From JBFKMV01 sp041629655 (GTDB lineage: Bacteria > Acidobacteriota > Polarisedimenticolia > Polarisedimenticolales > Polarisedimenticolaceae): 52,510 nucleotides of DNA. Positions 16,684 through 25,193 of the stretch are shown piece by piece; the stretch's first letter is position 1; the number at the start of each line of letters is the position of its first letter. The notes beneath the pieces are model-generated. The model did no database searches. It saw nothing but the letters and a program-made list of their open reading frames with translations, and had not been told where the DNA came from. A program made the translations under genes and the position numbers. The stretch covers positions 1-52,510 of the forward strand of contig JBFKMV010000011.1 of the NCBI GenBank assembly GCA_041629655.1, given 5' to 3'.

Positions 16684-18003
16684 ATGGGCGACGCGCTGAA
16701 ATCGCTGGAGCAGAGGATCGACAACCGCAAGGCCCGGATCGCCGTGATCGGGCTGGGCTACGTCGGGTTGCCGTTGGCCGTGGAGTTCGCCAAGGCCGGG
16801 TTCCGGGTCACCGGGATCGACGTCGCGCCGGAGAAGGTCAAGGGGATCAACGCCGGGCGCTCGCACGTCGAGGACGTCCCGTCGCGCGAGCTGGCTCCCC
16901 TGGTCCGGCGCAAGCTGATCAAGGCGCGCACCGACTACCGCGGCACCGGCAAGCACGACGTGGTCCTGATCTGCGTGCCCACGCCGCTACGCAAGACCCG
17001 CGACCCCGACATCTCCTACATCGTCGCGGCCGTGGGCGAGATCGCCAAGGAGGTCCGCTCGGGCCAGCTGATCGTGCTGGAATCGACGACGTATCCCGGG
17101 ACCACCGAGGAGGTGGTGCGGCCGAAGCTCGAGCAGGGCGGCCTGCGCGCGGGCCGCGACTACTTCCTGGCCTTCTCGCCGGAGCGCGTCGACCCGGGCA
17201 ACCCGACCTACCAGACCCACAACACGCCCAAGGTCGTCGGCGGCTGCACCAAGCGCTGCACCGCCGTGGCGACGCGGCTCTACGAGCAGGTGATCGAATC
17301 GGTGCATCCGGTCTCCTCGACGCAGAGCGCCGAGATGATCAAGCTGCTCGAGAATACCTTCCGCGCCGTCAACATCGGGCTGGTCAACGAGATCGCCCTG
17401 ATGTGCGAGAAGCTCCGGCTCGACGTGTGGGAGGTGATCGACGGCGCGGCCACGAAACCGTTCGGCTTCATGCGCTTCTATCCCGGGCCGGGCATCGGCG
17501 GGCACTGCATTCCGTTGGACCCGCACTACCTGTCCTGGAAGCTCAAGACGCTGAACTACTCGGCGCGCTTCATCGAGCTGGCCTCCGAGATCAACGGCGG
17601 GATGCCCGAGGTCGTGGTGCGGCGCGCCTCGGCGCTGCTCAACGACCGCCGCAAGAGCGTTCGCGGCGCGAAGGTGTTGATCGTCGGCGTGGCCTACAAG
17701 CGCGACACCGGCGATACGCGTGAGTCCCCGGCCCTCGACGTGATACGGCTGCTGGACGAACGCGGGGCCAAGGTGCAGTTCCACGACCCCTACAACCGCG
17801 CGGTGCGCCTGGACGGCGGCGGCTCGCTCAAGGCGACGCCGTTGACCCCGGCCAACCTCAAGCGGGCCGACCTGGTGGTCATCGTCACCGACCATTCCGA
17901 CTACGACTTCGGCGAGATCGTGCGGCACGCGCGTCTCGTGCTCGACACCCGCAACGCCACGCGCAGCGTGCGCACGGGCCGCAGCAAGGTCCACAAGCTC
18001 TGA
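16684..18003 (+). CDS. Nucleotide-sugar 6-dehydrogenase, UDP-N-acetylhexosamine type (WbpA-like)
   Basis: The 439-residue NAD-dependent dehydrogenase oxidises the C6 of a UDP-sugar to a uronate in two steps. It has the NAD-binding VIGLGYVGLPLA, the VPTPL segment, and a catalytic Cys275 in GIGGHCIPLDP. The H-C-I-P-L-D-P form is typical of the UDP-GlcNAc/GalNAc or UDP-ManNAc dehydrogenases rather than UDP-glucose dehydrogenase, so the product is probably an N-acetylhexosaminuronate. The start at 16684 is chosen because residues before it are not family-like. It begins the nucleotide-sugar operon, one base overlapping the next gene. Confidence 0.9.
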   Translation: MGDALKSLEQRIDNRKARIAVIGLGYVGLPLAVEFAKAGFRVTGIDVAPEKVKGINAGRSHVEDVPSRELAPLVRRKLIKARTDYRGTGKHDVVLICVPTPLRKTRDPDISYIVAAVGEIAKEVRSGQLIVLESTTYPGTTEEVVRPKLEQGGLRAGRDYFLAFSPERVDPGNPTYQTHNTPKVVGGCTKRCTAVATRLYEQVIESVHPVSSTQSAEMIKLLENTFRAVNIGLVNEIALMCEKLRLDVWEVIDGAATKPFGFMRFYPGPGIGGHCIPLDPHYLSWKLKTLNYSARFIELASEINGGMPEVVVRRASALLNDRRKSVRGAKVLIVGVAYKRDTGDTRESPALDVIRLLDERGAKVQFHDPYNRAVRLDGGGSLKATPLTPANLKRADLVVIVTDHSDYDFGEIVRHARLVLDTRNATRSVRTGRSKVHKL

Positions 18004-18959
18004 TGTCACGGGTGCTGGTCACCGGGGGGGCGGGATTCATCGGGTCCCACCTCGCCGAGCGTCTGTTGGACCGCGGCGACGGCGTCGTCGTGCTGGACAA
18101 CTTCGACGCGTTCTACGATCCGGCGATCAAGCGGCGCAACGTCGCCGCGGCGGCCGGCCATCCGGCCTACGAGCTGGTCGAGGGCGACATCCGAGACGAC
18201 GCGGCCCTGGAGCGGCTGTTCGCCGCGCAGCGTTTCGACGCGGTGGTGCACCTGGCCGCGCGGGCCGGCGTGCGGCCGTCGATCGCCGAGCCCGCGCTCT
18301 ACACCTCGGTCAACCTGGACGGCACGACGCGGCTGCTGGAAGCCTGCCGGCGGCACGGCGTCACGCGGTTCGTGTTCGGATCGTCGTCGTCGGTCTACGG
18401 CAACAACAAGAAGGTGCCGTTCAGCGAGGACGATCCGGTCGATCACCCGATCTCGCCCTACGCGGCGACCAAGAAGGCCGGCGAGGTGCTGTGCCACGCG
18501 CATCACCACCTGTTCGGGATCCGGGTCGCGTGCCTCCGGTTCTTTACCGTCTACGGACCGCGGCAGCGCCCCGAGATGGCGATCCACAAGTTCGCGCGGT
18601 TGCTGGCCGAGGGTGCGGAGATCGACCAGTACGGCGACGGCAGCTCGGCCCGCGACTACACCTACGTCGCCGACATCATCGACGGGATCCTGCGCGCGCT
18701 GGATCGCTGCGCGGGTTACCATGTCTGGAACCTCGGCGGCTCGCGCACGATCACGCTGCGCGAGCTGATCGAGAAGATCGCGGCCGGGCTCGGCGTGCCG
18801 CTGCGGGTGCGGGTGCTCGAGGCGCAGCCGGGGGACGTCGACCGGACGTGGGCCGACGTCTCGCGCGTCCGCCGCGAGCTTCAGTGGTCGCCGCGGGTCG
18901 ACCTCGACGAGGGGCTGGCGCTGTTTCTGGACTGGTTGAACAAGGAGAGGGAACGATGA
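18003..18959 (+). CDS. UDP-glucuronate 4-epimerase-like SDR
   Basis: This 318-residue extended SDR epimerase has TGGAGFIGSHL at the N-terminus and a catalytic Tyr153/Lys157 in YAATK. The stretch VYGNNKKVPFSE and the LRFFTVYGPRQRPEMA loop are typical of UDP-glucuronate 4-epimerases, which turn UDP-GlcA into UDP-GalA. The neighbouring UDP-glucose dehydrogenase would supply UDP-GlcA. The ATG overlaps the previous stop by one base. Another UDP-sugar 4-epimerase specificity cannot be excluded from sequence alone. Confidence 0.88.
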   Translation: MSRVLVTGGAGFIGSHLAERLLDRGDGVVVLDNFDAFYDPAIKRRNVAAAAGHPAYELVEGDIRDDAALERLFAAQRFDAVVHLAARAGVRPSIAEPALYTSVNLDGTTRLLEACRRHGVTRFVFGSSSSVYGNNKKVPFSEDDPVDHPISPYAATKKAGEVLCHAHHHLFGIRVACLRFFTVYGPRQRPEMAIHKFARLLAEGAEIDQYGDGSSARDYTYVADIIDGILRALDRCAGYHVWNLGGSRTITLRELIEKIAAGLGVPLRVRVLEAQPGDVDRTWADVSRVRRELQWSPRVDLDEGLALFLDWLNKERER

Positions 18960-20260
18960 ATCTGTGCGTGGTCGGGACCGGATACGTGGGGCTCGTCAGC
19001 GGCGCGTGCTTTGCGGAGTTCGGCAACAACGTGGTCTGCGTCGACAAGGACGAGGGCAAGATCGAGGCGCTGGAGCAGGGTCGGATCCCGATCTACGAGC
19101 CGGGGCTGGACGGCCTGGTCGAGCGCAACGTCAAGGCCGGCCGGCTGAGCTTCAGCACCGATCTCGCCAGCGGCGTGCGCGACTCGCTGATCGTGCTGAT
19201 CGCCGTCGGGACGCCGCAGGGCAACGACGGCCGGGCCAACCTGGACTTCGTCAAGGAGGTCGCGCGCGCCGTGGCCGGGTGCCTCGATGCCTACAAGGTC
19301 GTGGTGACCAAGAGCACCGTGCCGGCCGGCACCGGTCGGATGATCCGCGAGATCATCGAACAGCACCGCGAACGCGAGGTCCCGTTCAGCGTTGCCTCGA
19401 ACCCCGAGTTCCTGCGCGAGGGCGCCGCGATCGAGGACTTCATGCGGCCCAACCGCGTGGTGCTGGGGACCGAGGACGAGCAGGCGACGGCGATCCTGCG
19501 CGACCTGTATCGCCCGTTGTACCTGATCGAGACACCGGTCGTGATCACCAACGTGGTCACCGCGGAGATGATCAAGTACGCCTCCAACGCCTTTCTGGCA
19601 ACCAAGGTCTCGTACATCAACGAGATGGCGGATCTGTGCGAGCGGGTCGGCGCCGACGTCCACGCGGTGGCCAAGGGCATGGGACTCGACCGCCGGATCG
19701 GCTCGAAGTTCCTCCACCCGGGACCGGGCTACGGCGGGTCGTGCTTCCCCAAGGACACCCGGGCGCTGGTCGAGATCGCGCGCGAGCACGACGCCGAGCT
19801 GCGGATCGTGCGGGCCGCGATCGACGTCAACGACGCCCGGGTCCCGCACATGCTGGCCAAGATCGAGGGCGCGCTGGAAGGAGAGCTGACCGGCCGCACC
19901 ATCGCGCTGCTCGGCCTGACCTTCAAGCCCAACACCGACGATCTGCGCGAGTCCCCCGCGGTCGCGGTGCTGGACGGCCTGGTCGCGGCCGGGGCGCGCG
20001 TGCGCGCCTACGATCCCGTCGGCATGGAGGCCGCGGCGCGGACCGAGCGGACCGGGGTCGAGTACTGCACGGACGAGTACGACGCGGCCGAGGGCGCCGA
20101 CGCGGTCGTCGTGGCGACGGAGTGGAACCAGTTCCGCGCCCTCGACCACGAGCGGCTCAAGCAGCGCCTCAAGCAGCCGGTGATGATCGACTTGCGTAAC
20201 GTCTACGAACCGTCGAACATGAAGCGGCGCGGGTTCCGTTACGTCGGGGTGGGACGCTGA
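18956..20260 (+). CDS. UDP-glucose 6-dehydrogenase
   Basis: The 434-residue protein makes UDP-glucuronate from UDP-glucose with two NAD. It has VVGTGYVGLVSGACFAEFG at the N-terminus, the SNPEFLREGAAIEDF block and the catalytic Cys263 in GYGGSCFPKD. This S-C-F-P-K-D form separates UDP-glucose dehydrogenase from the other dehydrogenase gene at 16684. The ATG at 18956 has AGGAGAGG five bases upstream and overlaps the epimerase stop by 4 bp. Its product feeds the 4-epimerase upstream and the UDP-xylose synthase at 32988. Confidence 0.96.
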   Translation: MNLCVVGTGYVGLVSGACFAEFGNNVVCVDKDEGKIEALEQGRIPIYEPGLDGLVERNVKAGRLSFSTDLASGVRDSLIVLIAVGTPQGNDGRANLDFVKEVARAVAGCLDAYKVVVTKSTVPAGTGRMIREIIEQHREREVPFSVASNPEFLREGAAIEDFMRPNRVVLGTEDEQATAILRDLYRPLYLIETPVVITNVVTAEMIKYASNAFLATKVSYINEMADLCERVGADVHAVAKGMGLDRRIGSKFLHPGPGYGGSCFPKDTRALVEIAREHDAELRIVRAAIDVNDARVPHMLAKIEGALEGELTGRTIALLGLTFKPNTDDLRESPAVAVLDGLVAAGARVRAYDPVGMEAAARTERTGVEYCTDEYDAAEGADAVVVATEWNQFRALDHERLKQRLKQPVMIDLRNVYEPSNMKRRGFRYVGVGR

Positions 20261-20262
20261 GC

Positions 20263-21219
20263 ATGGCGAGATTCCTGGTCACGGGCGGCGGCGGGTTCAT
20301 CGGGTCGAACCTCACCGAGGCGCTGCTGCGACGCGGCGACGACGTGCGGGTGATCGACGACTTCTCGACGGGACGCCGCGAGAACCTCGAGCGGGCTTCC
20401 GCCTGGGCGGGCGAGGGCGGGGGAGGGTTCGAGCTGCTGGAGGGCGACATCCGCGACCGGGCGACGTGCGCGCGCGCGATGCAGGGCGTGGACTACGCGC
20501 TGCACCAGGCCGCGGTGCCCTCGGTGCCGCGCTCGGTGCAGGACCCGTTGACCAGCCACCAGGTCAACGTGGACGGCACGCTGCACCTGCTGCTCGAGGC
20601 GCGCGAGGCGCAGGTGCGCCGGTTCGTGTTCGCCTCGTCCTCGTCGGTCTACGGCGAGAGCGAGAGCTTGCCGAAGGTCGAGACGATGCCCTCGGCCCCG
20701 ATCTCGCCCTACGGCCTGCAGAAGCTGGCGGCCGAGAGCTACTGCGTCCTGTTCCACCGATTGTACGGCCTGCCGACGGTGGCGTTGCGCTACTTCAACG
20801 TGTTCGGGCCGCGGCAGAACCCGGACAGCGAGTATGCCGCCGTGGTGCCGAAGTTCCTCTCCGCGGTCGGCCGCGGCGAGCCGCCGACGATCTTCGGCGA
20901 CGGCGAGCAGACGCGCGACTTCACGTTCGTGGCCAACGTGGTGCAGGTCAACCTGCGCGCCTGCGAGGCCGGACCCGCAGCGCTGGGGCGGGCCTACAAC
21001 GTCGGCTGCGGCGAGCGGATCAGCCTCAACCGGCTGGTGGAGCGGATCGCCAGGCTGACCGGGAAGACCGTCAAGGCCCACCACACCGACCCGCGCGCGG
21101 GCGACATCAAGCACTCGCTGGCGGCGATCGACGCGGCGCGGCAGTTGCTGGGCTACCGGCTCGAGGCCGGTCTCGACGAAGGCCTGGCCGCGACCTGGCG
21201 GGAGTTCCAGCGTGGCTGA
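20263..21219 (+). CDS. UDP-N-acetylglucosamine 4-epimerase-like SDR (WbpP/Gne type)
   Basis: The 318-residue extended SDR has TGGGGFIGSNL, a DDFSTGRREN loop, an AAVPSVPRSVQDP segment and a catalytic YGLQK. The PRSVQDPLTSHQVNVDG block is the pattern of WbpP-like enzymes that interconvert UDP-GlcNAc and UDP-GalNAc or their uronates. With the WbpA-like dehydrogenase at 16684 it could provide UDP-GalNAcA, as in Vi-antigen or B-band O-antigen pathways. It starts 2 bp after the UDP-glucose dehydrogenase stop. Confidence 0.88.
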   Translation: MARFLVTGGGGFIGSNLTEALLRRGDDVRVIDDFSTGRRENLERASAWAGEGGGGFELLEGDIRDRATCARAMQGVDYALHQAAVPSVPRSVQDPLTSHQVNVDGTLHLLLEAREAQVRRFVFASSSSVYGESESLPKVETMPSAPISPYGLQKLAAESYCVLFHRLYGLPTVALRYFNVFGPRQNPDSEYAAVVPKFLSAVGRGEPPTIFGDGEQTRDFTFVANVVQVNLRACEAGPAALGRAYNVGCGERISLNRLVERIARLTGKTVKAHHTDPRAGDIKHSLAAIDAARQLLGYRLEAGLDEGLAATWREFQRG

Positions 21220-22261
21220 GCGCGGGAAGTCCCCCGCGATCCACGTGATGCTGCTCGCGGGGGGGAGCGGGACCCGCTTCTGGCCGCTCAGTCGCGGCCA
21301 CCGGCCGAAACAGCTGTTGCCGCTGGCGTCGCGGCGGCCGCTGCTGGTCGAGACCTGGCGGCGCGTGCGCAAGCTGGCGCCCCCGGGGCGCCTGTGGGTC
21401 ATCGCGCCGCGCCCGCTCGTCGACGACGTGAAGCGGATGCTGCCCGCGCTGCGCGAGGAGAACCTCGTCGTCGAGCCCTCGCCGCGCGACACCGCGCCGG
21501 CGATCGGCCTGGCCTGCGCCACGCTGGCGGAGCGCGACCCCGCGGCGATCGCCGGGATCTTCCCCACCGACCACGTGATCCGGGACAGCGACGCCTTCGT
21601 GACCAGCGTCCGGGCCGCGGCCCGCGCCGCCGCGGCCGGCTCCCTGGTCTGTCTCGGCATCCGGCCCGACCGGCCGGCGACCGGGTTCGGCTACCTGCGC
21701 TGCAAGGCCCGGCCCCGCGGGACGCGGCCGATCGACGTCGAGCGCTTCGTCGAAAAGCCCGATCTGGCGCGCGCCAGGCGGTTCCTCTCCTCCGGGCGTT
21801 ACCTGTGGAACGGCGGGATGTTCGTCTGGCGCGTCGATCGATTCCTGGCCGAGCTGGGCCGCACGGCGCCGCGGATCCTGTCCGCGGTGCGTGGCACGCT
21901 GGCCGGCCGCGTGCGATCCTGGGCCCGCGCGACGAGACTCTCGGTGGACTACGCGGTGATGGAACAGGCCGGCGACGTCAAGGTCGTCCCGCTGGATGCG
22001 GGCTGGGACGACGTCGGGTCGTGGGGCGCCGCGACCCGGCTGCTGCGCGAGTCGGGCCTGCTGGACGGGCGGCACGTGATGGTCGACAGCGCGGGCAGCG
22101 CGGTGCTCGGTGAGGGGCGGATCGTGGCCCTGGTCGGCGTTCCGGGCATCACCGTCGTCGACACGCCCGACGCGCTGCTGGTCGTCTCCAACGAACGCTC
22201 CCAGCAGGTCCGCGAGGTGGTCGAGGAGCTGAAGCGACGCGGGCGGAAGGACCTGCTGTGA
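21212..22261 (+). CDS. manC: Mannose-1-phosphate guanylyltransferase
   Basis: The enzyme makes GDP-mannose, the substrate of Gmd. The 349-residue protein shows the pyrophosphorylase signature LLAGGSGTRFWPLSR, then RPKQLLPL, PTDHVI, the VERFVEKP motif and WNGGMFVWR. It lacks the C-terminal phosphomannose-isomerase cupin found in the bifunctional type II enzymes (about 470 residues), so it is a single-function form. A GTG start overlaps the epimerase stop by 8 bp. No phosphomannomutase is in the window. Confidence 0.95.
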   Translation: MAERGKSPAIHVMLLAGGSGTRFWPLSRGHRPKQLLPLASRRPLLVETWRRVRKLAPPGRLWVIAPRPLVDDVKRMLPALREENLVVEPSPRDTAPAIGLACATLAERDPAAIAGIFPTDHVIRDSDAFVTSVRAAARAAAAGSLVCLGIRPDRPATGFGYLRCKARPRGTRPIDVERFVEKPDLARARRFLSSGRYLWNGGMFVWRVDRFLAELGRTAPRILSAVRGTLAGRVRSWARATRLSVDYAVMEQAGDVKVVPLDAGWDDVGSWGAATRLLRESGLLDGRHVMVDSAGSAVLGEGRIVALVGVPGITVVDTPDALLVVSNERSQQVREVVEELKRRGRKDLL

Positions 22262-23769
22262 ACTGGGAGTGGGAGCGCGCGCAGGACTTCCTGGAGGTGC
22301 TGGAGGCAGAGGACTACCTGCTGCTGCTGGCGGTGCTGCTACTGCCGTGGGCTTTCGGGGGCGTGGAGATTTGGGCCTACCGCTCGGCGTCGTTGCTGAT
22401 CGCGGCGGGCGCGGCGGTCGCGATCGCCAAGCACGGAGCTGCCGGACTAGGCCTGGGTCGCGGCCGCGGGAAGCTGTGGCTGCTGCCAGCGCTCCTGCTC
22501 GCCGGGTGGGCGGCCGTGCAGGTGGTGCCGCTGCCCCCGCAGGCGATCGGGGTGTTGAGCCCGGAGGCGGACCGGATCTACCGCGCGACGTTTCCGGGGT
22601 ACGACGGACACCCCGTCGAGGATGTCGTCGCCGCTCTGGAGCAGGACGCCCTGCAGCGCGTCGAGGAGGCGGGCACCGTGGCACCGACCGGGTCGAGTGA
22701 TTTCCGCATGGAGGTCGGTGGGCGTTGGAGCGGCTGGCGAACGCTATCGCTCCAGCCTGGCGCGACCGTCGAACGGCTGTTCTGGTTTCTTGCGCTTTTG
22801 ATGGGCTTCCTGCTGGTGCTCGAGCGGACCTCGGACCTCGAGCGCTGGCGCATCTACCGGACGCTGATCTTGGGCATGTTCGTCATGCTGGCGATGGTCG
22901 GGCTCGTTCAGGCGGCGACCTGGAACGGGAAGATCCTGTGGATCCGCGAGGCGCCCGAGCGAACACACCCGTTCGGTCCGTACATCAACCCGACAAACTT
23001 CGGTGGCGCGATGGAGATCGCGGTGGCCTGGATGGCCGGCTACACCTGGGCCAAGTTCCGCCGGCCCGAGGGGGCGACGCTGTGGCGCAGCATCGCGCCC
23101 GTGGCCGCCGGGGCGACGGCCCTGTGCTTCATCGCCGCGCTGGCCAGCGCCAGCAAGGCGGTGGCGGTGCTAGTGGTGGTGTCGCTGAGCCTGATGTGCC
23201 TGGTGGCGGTCCGGGGCGGCAGGCAACGGCTCGGGGCCGTTGCCGTACTGCTGATGATCTGGGGTGGGGCCGTAGCGGCGCTCTGGCTGACTCCGGTCGG
23301 TGAGCGGGTCCAGGCGTTCATGGAGTCGCAGGCCGGACTGCTCGAGGGCGGGCGCATCGAGGCCTGGCGAACCGGCCTGGCCATCCTGCAGGATTACTGG
23401 TTCACCGGCGCCGGCTTCGGCTCGTTCCGGGAGGTCTTTCCGGCTTACGTCCCGCCCGGGGATTACACCCAGTGGGCCCAGTTGCACAACGACTACCTTG
23501 AGGTTTTGCTCGAGGGCGGCATCGTCGCAGGCTTCCTGGTGCTGTGGCTGCTCGCGGGGTTTTTCCGGCGAGCGGCCCGGGGTCTCCGCACCGGACCAGG
23601 CTCGCGTCTCGATCTCGAGGCGGCCGGCGTGTTCCTCGGCGTGCTGAGCCTGATGGTCCACGCGTTCGGAGATTTCAACCACCAGATTCCTGCCAACGCG
23701 CTGCTCTTCGTGGCGGCCGGGGCGATGTTGGTTTCGCGGCGCCGCGCGGTTGAGGAGGCGCGGGTTTGA
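22258..23769 (+). CDS. O-antigen ligase/polymerase family membrane protein (Wzy_C)
   Basis: The 503-residue polytopic protein has about 10-12 membrane helices. Its large periplasmic loop carries the family signature: RIEAWRTGLAILQDYWFTGAG, then GFGSFREVFP and HNDYLEVLLEGG. Members either ligate glycans to lipid A or to protein, or polymerise repeat units. An extra periplasmic insert of about 60 residues lies between early helices (residues ~105-170). GTG start, overlapping manC by 4 bp. With the other polymerase-like protein at 25194, one may polymerise and the other ligate, or they may serve different glycans. Confidence 0.88.
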   Translation: MNWEWERAQDFLEVLEAEDYLLLLAVLLLPWAFGGVEIWAYRSASLLIAAGAAVAIAKHGAAGLGLGRGRGKLWLLPALLLAGWAAVQVVPLPPQAIGVLSPEADRIYRATFPGYDGHPVEDVVAALEQDALQRVEEAGTVAPTGSSDFRMEVGGRWSGWRTLSLQPGATVERLFWFLALLMGFLLVLERTSDLERWRIYRTLILGMFVMLAMVGLVQAATWNGKILWIREAPERTHPFGPYINPTNFGGAMEIAVAWMAGYTWAKFRRPEGATLWRSIAPVAAGATALCFIAALASASKAVAVLVVVSLSLMCLVAVRGGRQRLGAVAVLLMIWGGAVAALWLTPVGERVQAFMESQAGLLEGGRIEAWRTGLAILQDYWFTGAGFGSFREVFPAYVPPGDYTQWAQLHNDYLEVLLEGGIVAGFLVLWLLAGFFRRAARGLRTGPGSRLDLEAAGVFLGVLSLMVHAFGDFNHQIPANALLFVAAGAMLVSRRRAVEEARV

Positions 23770-25100
23770 CCGCGCTACGTTCGCCATGGCGTCGTCCCGC
23801 GTTTTGGATCGCCACGCTGTTATTCCTCGTCTACGGCGTCCGCGCGATCCCGGGACTGATCGGTGGGTTCACCTATCCGAAGGCCCGCCAGTACATCGAC
23901 GAGGGGGAGTACGAGCGGGCGCTCCCGTTGCTGAAGCTCGCCTCGGTCGGTTTCAACAAAGCCGACGCGCTGTGGTGGCGCGCCAACATCCGCTACGGCC
24001 TCTGGCGGCGGTTGGTGACCTCGGAGTCGAAGGGATCCGAGCAGGAGCAACAGGAGCGCGCGGCGGCGGCCTCGGAGGAACTGCGGCGTGCCTCGGCGGA
24101 CTATCTTGAGGCGCTCGCCGTTTCCCCGGTTGCCGCTTGGCCTTGGGCCGGGCTGGCCAAGCTCTACGACGCTGCAGAGCGGGGCGGGCCGACCACCCGC
24201 GAGATCGACATGGTAGGGCGGGAGCGAGGCTCGTGGGACGACCTGGGCCGCGAGGGACTGATCGCAGTCGGCCTGCTGCGCAAGGCGATCGAGCGAAACC
24301 CGAGCGACTTCGAGTTCCGGGACCAGGTTGCCCTGACGCTGCACGGCTACGGCCTTCTGGACGAAGCCTTGGAGGCGGTCGAGGCCTCGGCGCGGGCGCA
24401 GCCGGCGTACCACTTCCACAGCTACCGCTACATCCGTTCGCTTCCTGACGGATGGCGCCGGGCGTTTGCCGACGCGTCGCGGGAGATGCTGGGCCGCGTT
24501 CCGATGCTGAGCTCCCAGCGACACCTGGTCGCGCTGGGCAAGCTGGAGCGCGACATCGGCCGGCTCGAACGGGCCGAGGAGGACCTGCGGCGGGCGGTCG
24601 AGGAGCGGACCAGCGGCCTACACCAGGCCGAAGCACGCTTCTGGTTGGCTCAGGTGTTCAAGGACCAGGGGCGCCTGGACGAGGCCCGGGTGGAATTCGA
24701 ACGAACTGCTGACGAGCCGCGGTTCCGCGTGGCGTCGATTGTCGCCCTGTCGCAAATCTATGAGGAGCAAGGTGACCTGGAGACCGCGCTGAGGATGATG
24801 TCGGAGGCTCGGCGACTCGGGCCCAGGAATATCGGTTACTGTCTCCGATATGCTCAGATCGCTCGGCGGCTGGAGAAGTGGGCGCCCGCCAAGGAGGCCT
24901 TGGTCTGGGCGATCCTGATCGAACCCGATGATCCCCGACCCCACGTCGAACTTGTGGAACTGCTGCTCCAGATCGATGACATCTCGACCGCCACCGTGCG
25001 CCTTCGGGCGTACGAGCGGCGGCTGGGCCCGCTAGCTACGGAAGCCGAGCGACTGCGGCAGCGTATCCGGGCGGCGGAGGGTCGCGCGGAGAGGGACTGA
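23766..25100 (+). CDS. Membrane-anchored TPR protein coupled to Wzy_C protein
   Basis: A single membrane helix (about residues 11-32, FWIATLLFLVYGVRAIPGLIG) is followed by some 400 residues of helix pairs that look like tetratricopeptide repeats, for example QVFKDQGRLDEARVEFERT, QIYEEQGDLETALRMMSEA and a similar pair near GKLERDIGRLERAEEDLRRA. The TPR part should lie in the periplasm. A TTG start overlaps the Wzy_C gene stop by 4 bp (TTGA) with GAGGAGG upstream, so the two are translated together. The likely role is a scaffold for the polymerase or ligase; no enzyme motif is seen. Confidence 0.85.
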   Translation: MTALRSPWRRPAFWIATLLFLVYGVRAIPGLIGGFTYPKARQYIDEGEYERALPLLKLASVGFNKADALWWRANIRYGLWRRLVTSESKGSEQEQQERAAAASEELRRASADYLEALAVSPVAAWPWAGLAKLYDAAERGGPTTREIDMVGRERGSWDDLGREGLIAVGLLRKAIERNPSDFEFRDQVALTLHGYGLLDEALEAVEASARAQPAYHFHSYRYIRSLPDGWRRAFADASREMLGRVPMLSSQRHLVALGKLERDIGRLERAEEDLRRAVEERTSGLHQAEARFWLAQVFKDQGRLDEARVEFERTADEPRFRVASIVALSQIYEEQGDLETALRMMSEARRLGPRNIGYCLRYAQIARRLEKWAPAKEALVWAILIEPDDPRPHVELVELLLQIDDISTATVRLRAYERRLGPLATEAERLRQRIRAAEGRAERD

Positions 25101-25193
25101 CGGCTTGGTCCGCTGGCGTCCGGTCGCCCACGAAGGTATATCAGTTAGGCACGGCGGCTCCCGCAGGGGGCACACCGGGAGGGAGGGTCGTTT

